This document shows, piece after piece, positions 8,876 through 18,043 of a DNA stretch of 64,000 bases. Each line of letters begins with the position of its first letter. Position 1 is the first letter of the stretch. The DNA lies in assembly GCF_045865695.1 (NCBI RefSeq), contig NZ_BAACAP010000212.1, forward strand, positions 1 through 64,000, written 5' to 3'. Both the position numbers and the translations under genes were made by a program. A model generated the notes under the pieces. The model ran no database searches, was not told the origin of the DNA, and was given only the letters and a program-made list of their open reading frames with translations. Source of the stretch: Scytonema sp045865695. Its GTDB lineage: Bacteria > Cyanobacteriota > Cyanobacteriia > Cyanobacteriales > Nostocaceae.

Positions 8876-10609
8876 TAAAGACTGAGTAGGAATAATAGTC
8901 CCTTTACCACCTAAAAGACGCGAGCAAATATTTCCTTGCTCATCATGTACGATAAAATTGGCAACTACACTAGTCGCTGTCTTGGATGTGACTTCACAAG
9001 ATACGTAAAAAGGTACGTTACATGGAATTCGAGTGTATTGCTCATACCTTTGCTGACTAGCAGGTAAGCAAATTTCTTGATGAAAATGTTGCATCCAAAT
9101 CCATAGTGGATGAGTGCTTAGATCGATAGAAAAAGGATTAACCCAACCTACTGGAAATTGTCCTTGTTGTTTTAGTGAAATTTCGCGCCAAATACACTCG
9201 GTTATAATTTTTTCAGGGCTAATATTTAAAACTTTTCTCAGTTCTTGGAAAGACTCTCCATGAAAGAGTGGGAAGAAAGATGCTGTTTTTGCTTGATAGA
9301 AATCCTTACCCGTCATGGTAATGATGTTATCTTCTGTGAGATTTAAAGATTCATATGTAGGACGGGTAGGTAGTTCTCGCACAAGTTGAACGCGATCTAT
9401 ACTGAAATGATAGATAGGTTTTCCATTAGGAGATTGGCTCCAAATTTTGGCTTGCAGAATAATTTCTTGAGATTCGATTTTAGAAATTTCTTGCAAATCT
9501 AAAATGTATTCATTTGCTAAAGTTTCATTAAAAGTGATTCCTTTGTAAACTTTGAAATCAGTGTTACTAAAAAATCTATAACCCGGATATAGCTGTTCGC
9601 AAGAGTCCACCATCCACGATACCGCACAAGTCGCTGGCAAAACTGCTTTACCTGCAATAACGTGATCGAGTAAAAAGGTATTGTTTTCGAGTGATAGTTT
9701 GCGGCGGAGTCTGTGTGTTTGCAGTTCGGGTTTTAATGGGATGGGAGGTGGAATTAAGGGGCTACCGATAACGACTTGTGCAGTGTCGTGATTTGCCGGA
9801 TGGAGTTCGTTAACGAGCATTGCTGTTCCTTCTTCAACAGATAAGATATCAATACCTCGACGAGCAAACTCTTTCTTTAACTCTGGTGTCACCATCCCGC
9901 TATCCCAACCACCCCAATTAATAGCAATTACATGACAGTCAGGATAGCGTTTCTTGACAATATGGGCTGATTTATTCAAGATTTCATTTGCGATCGCATA
10001 ATCAGTTTGACCTATATTACCGTAAAAACCAGTGACAGAAGAAAATAAAACCAAATATTCCAGTTTGTCAGCCTTGACACAAGATAAAAGATTTTCTAAT
10101 CCTTTAACTTTAGCTGTATAAACCTTTTCAAAATCCTGTTCTGTTTTCTTTTCAATCAATTTATCCGCTAAATTACCCGCACCATGAATGATTCCATTAA
10201 TTGAACCAAATTTTTCAGTAACGCCTAAGAGTGTTTCTTTAAGTGTCTGGTTATCAGTAACATCAGCACTCACATATTCTGCATATCCTCCAGCTTGTTT
10301 AATAGTTTCCAAAGTCTGTTGGATTTCTCGGCTAGATGAAATTCGATTGTAGAGTTTCTGAACACTCATAGGTGTAGGTTTCTCACCTTGCGAGAGAAGA
10401 TACTCCATGATTCGCTTTTTTAAAACCGGTTCTTCAAAACAACCGCGAGCATAATCAGGTTCAATTTCCAATAATTCCGAACGACCTAAAAGAATAAATT
10501 TACAAGAATATTCTTGTGCCAATTTAACAACACATTTAGCTGTGATGCCTTTTGCACCACCACTAACAAGAAAAACTGAAGATGGCTGAATTGTACTAAC
10601 TACGTTCAT
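8870..10609 (-). CDS. hglG: KR-DH polyketide protein (HglG-type)
   Basis: 579 residues from the ATG at 10609, which has a GGAAGA ribosome site; an in-frame TTG at 10699 would add 30 hydrophobic residues and overlap hglF by eight bases. The N-terminal half is the catalytic half of a ketoreductase (SGGAKGIT cofactor loop, SSVTGFYGNIGQTDYAIAN with Ser/Tyr). The C-terminal half, about 300-570, is a hot-dog dehydratase with HVIAGKAVLP (the HxxxGxxxxP motif) near residue 313. No structural ketoreductase half precedes the catalytic half; it sits at the end of HglE instead. The protein should reduce and dehydrate beta-keto intermediates. It ends in a CAGTGAC repeat that provides the stop. Gene name by order. 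Confidence 0.85.
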   Translation of the reverse strand: MNVVSTIQPSSVFLVSGGAKGITAKCVVKLAQEYSCKFILLGRSELLEIEPDYARGCFEEPVLKKRIMEYLLSQGEKPTPMSVQKLYNRISSSREIQQTLETIKQAGGYAEYVSADVTDNQTLKETLLGVTEKFGSINGIIHGAGNLADKLIEKKTEQDFEKVYTAKVKGLENLLSCVKADKLEYLVLFSSVTGFYGNIGQTDYAIANEILNKSAHIVKKRYPDCHVIAINWGGWDSGMVTPELKKEFARRGIDILSVEEGTAMLVNELHPANHDTAQVVIGSPLIPPPIPLKPELQTHRLRRKLSLENNTFLLDHVIAGKAVLPATCAVSWMVDSCEQLYPGYRFFSNTDFKVYKGITFNETLANEYILDLQEISKIESQEIILQAKIWSQSPNGKPIYHFSIDRVQLVRELPTRPTYESLNLTEDNIITMTGKDFYQAKTASFFPLFHGESFQELRKVLNISPEKIITECIWREISLKQQGQFPVGWVNPFSIDLSTHPLWIWMQHFHQEICLPASQQRYEQYTRIPCNVPFYVSCEVTSKTATSVVANFIVHDEQGNICSRLLGGKGTIIPTQSLQ

Positions 10610-10691
10610 AGATTCTTCCGATTGTTTCAATTTCATGTAAATCACAAAAAGAAAGCTAACACTAAGCAAAATAACCTTCAAAAGCCGAAAT

Positions 10692-11171
10692 TCAAGCAAT
10701 ATTTAAAGGAGCTTGAAGATTAATAGTATTCTCAGGAATTTCTTGAGGCTGATTATCTTGAGAAGAAGGTAAAGTCATTGCCGCCACTAAAAGAGCAAAA
10801 ACGATCATAATAACTGCCACAAGCGGGAGTGCAATGTTATGTTCTGAACTAACCGACGAGTTGACAGAAGTTTGTAAATTGCGATCGCTTCCTTGATAAT
10901 GGGGATAAACGAGTCGAATATCACCAAGGTCTTTGTTCTGAGGAGAAAGCCTTAAAAAAGCGCTAGAGTTTTTATAATTTTTTGCTTCTACTTTAATTTC
11001 CCCCTCAAGCACGCTGTAATTACCAAAATCAAGAGGAAATTTATAAATTCCTTCCAAATCAGTGTAAACAATAAGTTCTTTACCGGGCAGACCAATTGAG
11101 ATTTTAGCGCCACTGATAGGAGCATGTTTCTCCCTATCTACTATGCGACCAATGTAAGTAACTTTTGCCAT
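10692..11171 (-). CDS. hglF: tail-anchored beta-sandwich protein (HglF position)
   Basis: 159 residues. Residues 1-90 resemble a carboxypeptidase-regulatory-like (CNA-B/transthyretin-type) beta-sandwich: VTYIGRIVDREK followed by GAKISIG, TDLEGIYKFPLDFGNY. A linker follows, then one membrane segment at about 114-133 (IALPLVAVIMIVFALLVAA) and a short tail. There is no signal peptide, so the sandwich probably faces the cytosol and the protein is anchored by its C-terminal segment. It lies between the genes for the two halves of a ketoreductase. I infer a membrane anchor or scaffold for the soluble synthase; nothing indicates catalysis. The position equals hglF of Anabaena as I recall it. Confidence 0.75.
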   Translation of the reverse strand: MAKVTYIGRIVDREKHAPISGAKISIGLPGKELIVYTDLEGIYKFPLDFGNYSVLEGEIKVEAKNYKNSSAFLRLSPQNKDLGDIRLVYPHYQGSDRNLQTSVNSSVSSEHNIALPLVAVIMIVFALLVAAMTLPSSQDNQPQEIPENTINLQAPLNIA

Positions 11172-11266
11172 ATGGGGTAGGGATTGGGGATTAGGGATTG
11201 GGGATTGGGGGGGGGATTGGAAAAAAATTTTTCTTCCTTGTCCCTAATCGCCAATCCCCAGTCCCC
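11172..11266. repeat. GGGGATTGGG short tandem repeats
   Basis: The 96-base gap between hglE and hglF is made of GGGGATTAGGGATTGGGG-type units and their inverse (CCCCAATCCCCAGTCCCC), enough to fold on itself. This is one of the commonest repeat types in the window. Confidence 0.75.
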
Positions 11267-11267
11267 T

Positions 11268-14200
11268 TTAATCAGGGGTACTAATCAAAGTGACTCGCCC
11301 TTCGCAACCGTAACCAACTTCAGTAATGTAAAGATTTGGGTCGTGCAGTTCAGCAATAATGTAATTTGCCGAATTTTCGTCATCTATCTGAGGAATGATA
11401 TCTATAGCTCGGCAAAATACCTTCTGCCATTCCCAATTAAGAGTTTTGGTCAATCCAAATAAACCAGCTGCAATCGGTCCAAAATTAACATTCTGTCCCA
11501 AGCCAAAAGCCCCATTTAAGCGAGCAACAGTTATAAAACTACTACGTCCGTATTCTGCTGCTTCATTCAGGAACTTTTTGAGGTGTTTTGCCATCAAGAA
11601 AACATACTTGACGATCGCTTTTTCTTCGTCGAGATAAGGCATCTTGCCATTGTAAGCAACCTCAACAAGAGGATTGAGATGGATAAAACTGCCAATTGGT
11701 CCGTAGTGAGTAGAGATATGTGCCAACTGTTGTTGCAGGTGTTCCTCGCTCAAATCTGCTAATTGGATGCAGTGGGCTTTTGATGGTAAAGGCATTGGTT
11801 GCGAGACGAGTGATGGAGGAAAACTCAGAACAACAACTTTCCAACCACGCTCTAAAAGAGAGTCAGCTAATTTGGAAGTAGTAAGGGTACCATCATGTGT
11901 TAGCAAACAAACATGCCCTTGTGGTATTGTGAAATCCAAAAAATCTGGTTGAGGGAGTGTTCTGAGTTTGACTTGACGTCGGAGAGGATTGCTGTTTAAG
12001 CTAGGGGGTTGGTTATAAGACGGATTCAGAGACTTTTTTTTTTCGTCACCTACCAGAGTTTGCAGATAGCTGACAATTTGACCTATAGTACGTAGTTCTC
12101 CGAGTTCTTCTACATTAGGTTGGGGCAAATTGGGATACATTTCTTGCATCGCCCCTAAAATTTCCACTCGTTTGATGGAGTCAATTCCCAAATCAGCCTC
12201 CATGTCCATATCCAAATCGAGCATCTCAACAGGGTAACCTGTTTTTTCGCTAGTAATTGCTAGTAAAGTTTCACCCAATTCTGTTCCCTCAGCAACAACT
12301 AAGTTCTCTGTGGGTCTGACGATTATATCATCTGCTACAACTTCCGCTACAATCGCTGTTGTAATTTCTGCTGGTACTAAAGCAGTCACCGTATTTGTAC
12401 CTGTATCTACGCTCAATACAATTGTTGCAGGAGTTGATTGAGAAGCATTGGATCGCAAATACTCGACAATTTGACCAATGGTGCGTTTTTCTGCAAGTTC
12501 TTCTAGGTTAGGCTGAGGTAAATCGGGGTAGAGTTCTTGCAGTCCTCCCAAGATTTCCACTCGTTTGATGGAGTCAATCCCCAAATCTGCCTCCATATCC
12601 ATGTCTAGATCGAGCATTTCGACTGGATAGCCCGTTTTTTCACTTGTAATTGCTAACAACTCCTTATCTAAGTTAGCTAGATTGTTGTTAGCGACTATAG
12701 CAACGTTAGTAACGGATATAGCAGACGGTTCGGGCGTGAGACTGACAACTAACTTATCCTTGACAGCCTCTGCTTCAATATCTGTTGCCACTGCAACTTT
12801 TTCTACTGTCTCTACAGTGAAAGTTTCTGCAACTGAATGCAATTTGGCATCTATTTTAACAGTAGGCTGTGGCTCGACTTTAAGGACTTGTGCGGTGGTT
12901 GTAGGTAAGCTGACGTTTTCTTCTTTCGGTGCTGTCTCTACAACAATCTCGCTTTGCTGTTCCTGATTGACAACAGGTTTTGTGACCTCGGAAGGAACGA
13001 CAGGTTGAGTAATTGCTAATTTACCACCAATCAACTGTGAATACTCTTGCTGTAGAAGTTGGAAAAAGTTTTGAGTTACTTCTACTTGTGCTTTAAGATA
13101 TCGATCGTGAATGCGTAGAGTATCGCCTTGTTGGTCGTGGAATTGCATCATACTACGCTCTAAACTCCCTATTAAAGAGGGCTTGAGCTTTGCTGTTTCT
13201 GTTGAAGAAGGGTTGCTAGCTAACAAACTGTTTTGTTGCTGCATGAGTTGGAAAAATGTTTTGATGTATTCCGCTTGATGGTTGAGATATTGTCCGTGGA
13301 CTTGCAGATTCTCTCTCTGATTTTGCTGGAATTGTGTCAGGACGTACTCTAAGCTTGTTAAAACTTGTTGGTGATTCACGAGTTGATTGGAGTTGGTTTG
13401 CATTTTCGCCTCTTGGACTGGTTGAGGTGAAGGAAGAGAGGGGGAGACGGGGAGATGGGGAGATGGGGGGAGGGGGAGAGTGGGAGATGGGGAGACAGGG
13501 GGAGTGACAGATTTTTTCTCGGCTAATTTTGCCATAAAATCTGTGACGAGTTGTTCTTTACGATCTGTACAATCTGTGTTGTCGTGACTTTCTTGGGGTA
13601 CCGTTACGGGTGGGGTGCTTTGTTTGGATTCTGTTGAAGTTGGTAGAGATGGCTGTTTCTCTAACTTTTCTAACTTTGGTGAAGTTGCAGGAGGTGTGAT
13701 TTGCTTGGATTCGGTGGCAATGACTTCTTTGCTTGCAGGTAGTGTAACTTTATGTCCGTCTTGCAAAGCTTCTTGAAATGCCATCTTTGTTTTTTCTGAC
13801 ATGTAGTTAATGCCATTTAAACGTACTGTCAATCCTTTAGTTTTCTTGGCTATAGGTACGGTGGGTGGCAATTGATGGGGGTCAAGGTTGTGTAATGGCA
13901 TACCAGCGACGCGCAATTGCACAACTGCTTCTCTCAGGGAGCGATCGCTATTCTTTTGAGCGCTAGGATTTAAGGCTATGGTAATATGAGGGCGATCGCC
14001 TAAAATTTCTTGCACTAATCCTGTGAGTATTTTCCTCGGACCAAATTCCACAAAGCAATAACCGCCTGCTGCATAAATATGTTCTATTTCCTGCTTAAAC
14101 AGCACTGGATTGCTCAGGTGGTTTTCGAGGATTGTTTGAATAGCCTGTGCTTCTTGAGGATATTGCTTGGCGGTGACGTTAGTGTAAACAGGTATTTTGG

Positions 14201-16757
14201 CGTTTTGGAACTTAACAGACTTAATCGCATTCGCAAAAGCTTTTTGAGCAAAAGCGATTGAAGGAGTGTGGAAAGCTGCAGACACGGGTAGAGGAACAGC
14301 AGTTAATCCTTGTTCTTGTAACACCAGACGTACTTTGGCAATTTCTGCAGCCGGACCTGCTAATACAACTTGACGGGGAGAATTCAGATTGGCAATAGAT
14401 ACCTTTGGATACTGTTTTAACAGACCTTCGATTTTGCCAACTTCTTCCTTCACAGCCAACATCGCCCCTGCATCATAATCCGGGTCTTGAGGTGCTGCCA
14501 TTGCTTGTCCTCTAGCTTTCACCAGGAAGCAGTAATCTTCTTCGCTTAAGACTCCCGCAGCCCACAAAGCTGTCAGTTCACCAAAGCTATGCCCTGCAGC
14601 AAAATCTGCTGTAAAACCAGATTTTTGTAATATTTTGTACAGACTAGCACTCAGCATTCCAATTGCTGGTTGAGCATATTCTGTTCTTTGTAAAATAGCG
14701 ACTTGAGCGTTCTTTTCGGATTCTTCAAAGACAGGATGGGGAAAAACTATGCTCGACAGGGTTCGCAAATTATCTTTGAGCAAAAGGCTATCCATGTAGC
14801 CAAACAGACGTTGACTTTCAGGGAAATTCATGACTAATTCCCGACCCATGTTCAAGTACTGGGAACCTTGACCGGAGAACAAAGCAACAACCTTCCCTCC
14901 AAGGTCCATACCTGTTTGACGGTAAAATATACCTTGAGGATGTTCCCATGATGCAGCAGAAGCTTTACTCTTAATTAAGTCAACACCAATTTGTAATAAC
15001 TTACAAGCCTCAGCATAAGATTCTGCAACAAACCCAATTCTAGCCGCACTGAGAGGAATTTCTTGGGATTTAGATACCTCTACAAGTTCTGCATAATTTT
15101 TTGCCCCAGCTTCCGATTGCAGTTTAGCAAGCATTTCTTCACAGCTAGCTAATAAATGTGTGGGAGTTTGAGCAAACAACAAAATCTCGTTGGGAGTGCT
15201 ATGAACTCGGCGTGTCTGTTCTTGTGGTGCTTCGTATTCTTCCAATACAACGTGATAGTTAGTACCGCCAAAGCCAAAAGAACTGATACCCGCACGTCTC
15301 GGCGCTTCTCCTTCGGTGCGAATCCAAGGTCTAGTTTCTGTATTTAAATAGAAGGGCGAGTTTGTAATGTTGAGTTTAGGGTTGGGTTGAGTGACGTTGA
15401 TTGTAGGAGGTAAGATTTTATGATGCAGTGCTAAAGCAGTCTTAATCAAACTTGCAGCACCAGCAGCAGCTTTGGTATGACCAATTTGAGACTTAACTGT
15501 ACCGAGTGCGATGTACTGCTTTTTAGAAGTTTTTTCTCCGAAGAACTGGTTGATGGATGCAAACTCGGTAGGATCTCCAGCTAAAGTTCCCGTACCGTGT
15601 GCTTCAATCAAGGAAACAGTCTCGGGTGCAAAGCCAGCATCTTCATAAGCACGCTGCAATGCTTTGACTTGTCCTTCTTGTCGGGGTGCGTAAATACTCT
15701 TAAAGCGTCCATCACTGGAAGTGCCAATACCTTTAACGACTGCATAAATTTTGTCACTGTCTCGCACTGCATCATCCAGACGCTTGAGAAGAACCATACC
15801 AACACCTTCACCCAGCATCATTCCATCTGATTTGGCATCAAAGGGTTTGACATTATCGCTAGGGGAAACAGCTGGTGTTTTACTGAAACACATATACGCC
15901 ATGATGGTGTTGTCAGTGTCCACTCCACCCGTCAGCATCATGTCACAACGGTGTTCGATGAGTTCGCTAATCGCCATTTTTAAAGCGCCAAAGGAACTCG
16001 CACAAGCCGCATCAACAACGCAATTGATACCGCCTAAGTTCAAACGGTTAGCAATTCTACCTGCAACTACGTTACCTAGCATTCCAGGGAAGGCGTTTTC
16101 ATCCCAGTTAACGTAAGCGCTTTTGATTTTCTTGATGATTTTTTGGGTATCCTCATCAGATAAACCGCTACTCTTCAGAACCTTTTCCCAAACCGGATAC
16201 TCTAAACGTGCTGCAAGTGGTAACCCCAATTGGCTTCCTGCTACACCTAAGACGACTCCGACAGTTTCACGATTAAACTCGCGCGACGCATCGTAGCCTG
16301 CATCTTCCATTGCTTCTTTTGCAACAACCAAACTTAAAAGTTGTGCAACGTCAGTGACTTCTAAAATGCTGGGTGGTATTCCAAACTCCATTGGATCGAA
16401 ATCAACGTAAGGAATAAACCCGCCTCGCTTACAGTATGTTTTTTCTTCTGGTGTTCTAGGGTTTGGATCGTAGTACTCGTCAATATTCCAATGTGTTGAT
16501 GGAACATCAGTAATACAGTCTTGTTTGTTAAGAATGTTTTGCCAGTATTCTTGTAGGTTTCTGGATTTCGCAAACAGAGAAGCCATACCCACGATGGCTA
16601 TAGGGCTATTTTGTAATTTTCTGTTAATTTTATCGATTGACATAGATTGTTCTGGCATCATTTTTTTTTCCTCAATACACCTGTTGACAACCTTTTCAAA
16701 CTGACTTATTTCGGCTGCTAACTCCGCCAAGGCATTATCAATTGAATGAGCAGACAT
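11268..16757 (-). CDS. hglE: type I polyketide synthase KS-AT-ACP-ACP-KR half (HglE)
   Basis: 1829 residues. Order: ketosynthase about 50-490 (VDAACAS, Cys near 250; EAHGTGT), acyltransferase about 600-910 (GHSFG near 722), a long variable linker, two phosphopantetheine carriers with the PUFA-synthase motif LGIDSIKRVEIL (Ser near 1394 and 1525), and at about 1640-1829 the structural, non-catalytic half of a ketoreductase ending ...GRVTLISTPD. The catalytic half is at the start of HglG. The two carrier domains share an identical 37-residue stretch but differ at many synonymous sites. A tract at 13430-13505 encodes a Ser/Pro-rich insert and resembles intergenic G-rich repeats. This is the first gene of the hgl operon; the upstream region, 16758-16979, has GTTAACA repeats but no clear promoter. 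Confidence 0.92.
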   Translation of the reverse strand: MSAHSIDNALAELAAEISQFEKVVNRCIEEKKMMPEQSMSIDKINRKLQNSPIAIVGMASLFAKSRNLQEYWQNILNKQDCITDVPSTHWNIDEYYDPNPRTPEEKTYCKRGGFIPYVDFDPMEFGIPPSILEVTDVAQLLSLVVAKEAMEDAGYDASREFNRETVGVVLGVAGSQLGLPLAARLEYPVWEKVLKSSGLSDEDTQKIIKKIKSAYVNWDENAFPGMLGNVVAGRIANRLNLGGINCVVDAACASSFGALKMAISELIEHRCDMMLTGGVDTDNTIMAYMCFSKTPAVSPSDNVKPFDAKSDGMMLGEGVGMVLLKRLDDAVRDSDKIYAVVKGIGTSSDGRFKSIYAPRQEGQVKALQRAYEDAGFAPETVSLIEAHGTGTLAGDPTEFASINQFFGEKTSKKQYIALGTVKSQIGHTKAAAGAASLIKTALALHHKILPPTINVTQPNPKLNITNSPFYLNTETRPWIRTEGEAPRRAGISSFGFGGTNYHVVLEEYEAPQEQTRRVHSTPNEILLFAQTPTHLLASCEEMLAKLQSEAGAKNYAELVEVSKSQEIPLSAARIGFVAESYAEACKLLQIGVDLIKSKASAASWEHPQGIFYRQTGMDLGGKVVALFSGQGSQYLNMGRELVMNFPESQRLFGYMDSLLLKDNLRTLSSIVFPHPVFEESEKNAQVAILQRTEYAQPAIGMLSASLYKILQKSGFTADFAAGHSFGELTALWAAGVLSEEDYCFLVKARGQAMAAPQDPDYDAGAMLAVKEEVGKIEGLLKQYPKVSIANLNSPRQVVLAGPAAEIAKVRLVLQEQGLTAVPLPVSAAFHTPSIAFAQKAFANAIKSVKFQNAKIPVYTNVTAKQYPQEAQAIQTILENHLSNPVLFKQEIEHIYAAGGYCFVEFGPRKILTGLVQEILGDRPHITIALNPSAQKNSDRSLREAVVQLRVAGMPLHNLDPHQLPPTVPIAKKTKGLTVRLNGINYMSEKTKMAFQEALQDGHKVTLPASKEVIATESKQITPPATSPKLEKLEKQPSLPTSTESKQSTPPVTVPQESHDNTDCTDRKEQLVTDFMAKLAEKKSVTPPVSPSPTLPLPPSPHLPVSPSLPSPQPVQEAKMQTNSNQLVNHQQVLTSLEYVLTQFQQNQRENLQVHGQYLNHQAEYIKTFFQLMQQQNSLLASNPSSTETAKLKPSLIGSLERSMMQFHDQQGDTLRIHDRYLKAQVEVTQNFFQLLQQEYSQLIGGKLAITQPVVPSEVTKPVVNQEQQSEIVVETAPKEENVSLPTTTAQVLKVEPQPTVKIDAKLHSVAETFTVETVEKVAVATDIEAEAVKDKLVVSLTPEPSAISVTNVAIVANNNLANLDKELLAITSEKTGYPVEMLDLDMDMEADLGIDSIKRVEILGGLQELYPDLPQPNLEELAEKRTIGQIVEYLRSNASQSTPATIVLSVDTGTNTVTALVPAEITTAIVAEVVADDIIVRPTENLVVAEGTELGETLLAITSEKTGYPVEMLDLDMDMEADLGIDSIKRVEILGAMQEMYPNLPQPNVEELGELRTIGQIVSYLQTLVGDEKKKSLNPSYNQPPSLNSNPLRRQVKLRTLPQPDFLDFTIPQGHVCLLTHDGTLTTSKLADSLLERGWKVVVLSFPPSLVSQPMPLPSKAHCIQLADLSEEHLQQQLAHISTHYGPIGSFIHLNPLVEVAYNGKMPYLDEEKAIVKYVFLMAKHLKKFLNEAAEYGRSSFITVARLNGAFGLGQNVNFGPIAAGLFGLTKTLNWEWQKVFCRAIDIIPQIDDENSANYIIAELHDPNLYITEVGYGCEGRVTLISTPD

Positions 16758-16979
16758 AGGAAGAATTGTAATGGTTGATAGCGTGGGTCATTGATTGCTC
16801 GTTCTCTCGTTCGGGATGAATAGTTAACAGTTAACAGTTAATAGCGATCGCAATTCAGTAATACCCATAACTTAAGTTAGGGAATTCATAGGAGAATTTT
16901 GATTTTTACATGAAGACAAGATAACTATAAGACTGTTCTCTGAGAACTTTAAATTATGAATTATGAATGGAATGTTTCA

Positions 16980-17252
16980 TCATTCATAATTTGGCATCAG
17001 GTCAATAACATTGTTAAAGCTCGTAAAATAATCATGTAGTGCGATCGCAGCTTTTCCGGTAAATTCAACCCATTCGTCTAGACACAAATCCTGACAATCT
17101 TGAGCAAGTGTTTCCGGACTCAAGAGCGAAAACCTTGGAGTACTTATTAGAACAGAAATGCTGTTTTCTCCAATGCTAGTTTGATTATTTAACCTGACAG
17201 CGACCACATAGTTAGTGTTAATGATTACGTTTTGTATTTTGATAAATGCCAT
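16980..17252 (-). CDS. conserved-looking 90-residue protein of unknown function
   Basis: 90 residues, starting with ATG at 17252. It has no signal peptide or membrane segment; the pattern is alternating hydrophobic strands (IKIQNVIINTNYVVAVRLNN) followed by an acidic, helical second half. The codon use and lack of repeats suggest a real gene. It lies upstream of hglE on the same strand, 222 bases away, so co-transcription is possible. I do not recognise the family. Confidence 0.6.
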   Translation of the reverse strand: MAFIKIQNVIINTNYVVAVRLNNQTSIGENSISVLISTPRFSLLSPETLAQDCQDLCLDEWVEFTGKAAIALHDYFTSFNNVIDLMPNYE

Positions 17253-17390
17253 AGACGATTTAGACGTTTAAGACAACATATTCTATGGAATTTGTACAAA
17301 TTATATTTGACAAACTCGTTACACAAATCGCACTCCTCTCTCTCCACACAAGTAAATAACTCAAACCATTGATTGAAGTCTTACTGAGTC

Positions 17391-17504
17391 TCAGCAATTT
17401 CGGTTGATTTTAGTTTTTCGCTCTCTATAAACTAAAAAAAATACCCAATTGGCTAGAAACGTGATAATTACTAAAAACACTAGCACAATCAGCAGAGATT
17501 GCAT
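17391..17504 (-). CDS. possible 37-residue single-span membrane peptide
   Basis: ATG at 17504 opens MQSLLIVLVFLVIITF, one hydrophobic span, continuing LANWVFFLVY and then a strongly basic tail RERKTKINRNC. The arrangement fits a small inner-membrane protein with the tail in the cytosol. No good ribosome site is visible, and the AT-rich surroundings could produce such a frame by chance. Confidence 0.35.
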   Translation of the reverse strand: MQSLLIVLVFLVIITFLANWVFFLVYRERKTKINRNC

Positions 17505-17689
17505 AGTTTTTTTTAAATGTTTTTATAAAAAATATATTTGTTGCAGATATGAACTTTTTGTAAATTTGTAAAAGTATCGTCTATTACGATTATTATAAAT
17601 TGAATAATATTATTATTGACAGTTTATTAATCAATTTTGTTATATATCAATTCCTGCAACCTTTGAAAAAGAATTACCCCCCTTAGTCC

Positions 17690-17848
17690 CCCCTTGGAAA
17701 GGGGGGAGATGGGATTTCTAGTTCTTTTTGCGAAAGGGGGGGAGATGGGATTTCTAGTTCTTTTTGCGAAAGGGGGGAGATGGGATTTCTAGTTCTTTTT
17801 GCGAAAGGGGGGAGATGGGATTTCTAGTTCCCTCCCCTTTCCAAGGGG
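17690..17848. repeat. 35-36-base tandem repeat bounded by inverted repeats
   Basis: The unit starting GGGAGATGGGATTTCTAGTT occurs four times, at 17704, 17740, 17775 and 17810. The array is bounded by CCCCTTGGAAAGGGG (17690-17704) and its exact reverse complement (17834-17848). The rest of 17505-18043 holds no gene. Confidence 0.85.
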
Positions 17849-18043
17849 AGGGTTAGGGTGGGGTAAAAACAACGCTAAAATCTTGATTTCAAAAATCAAT
17901 GCTGACTTTGTAAATTCAATAACTTTCTAGAAAACTTCTATAAGTTCATAAAAATCAATGTGAATTGAGAGGAAGTGATATTGTGCCTAACAAGAAATGC
18001 GTCACCAATTTTTGCAAAGACGTGCGATTGCGCGTCTTTACAA

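Noticed and set aside
17696..17848. CRISPR array
   Set aside because: The four units are directly adjacent without distinct spacers of constant size, and no cas genes are near.
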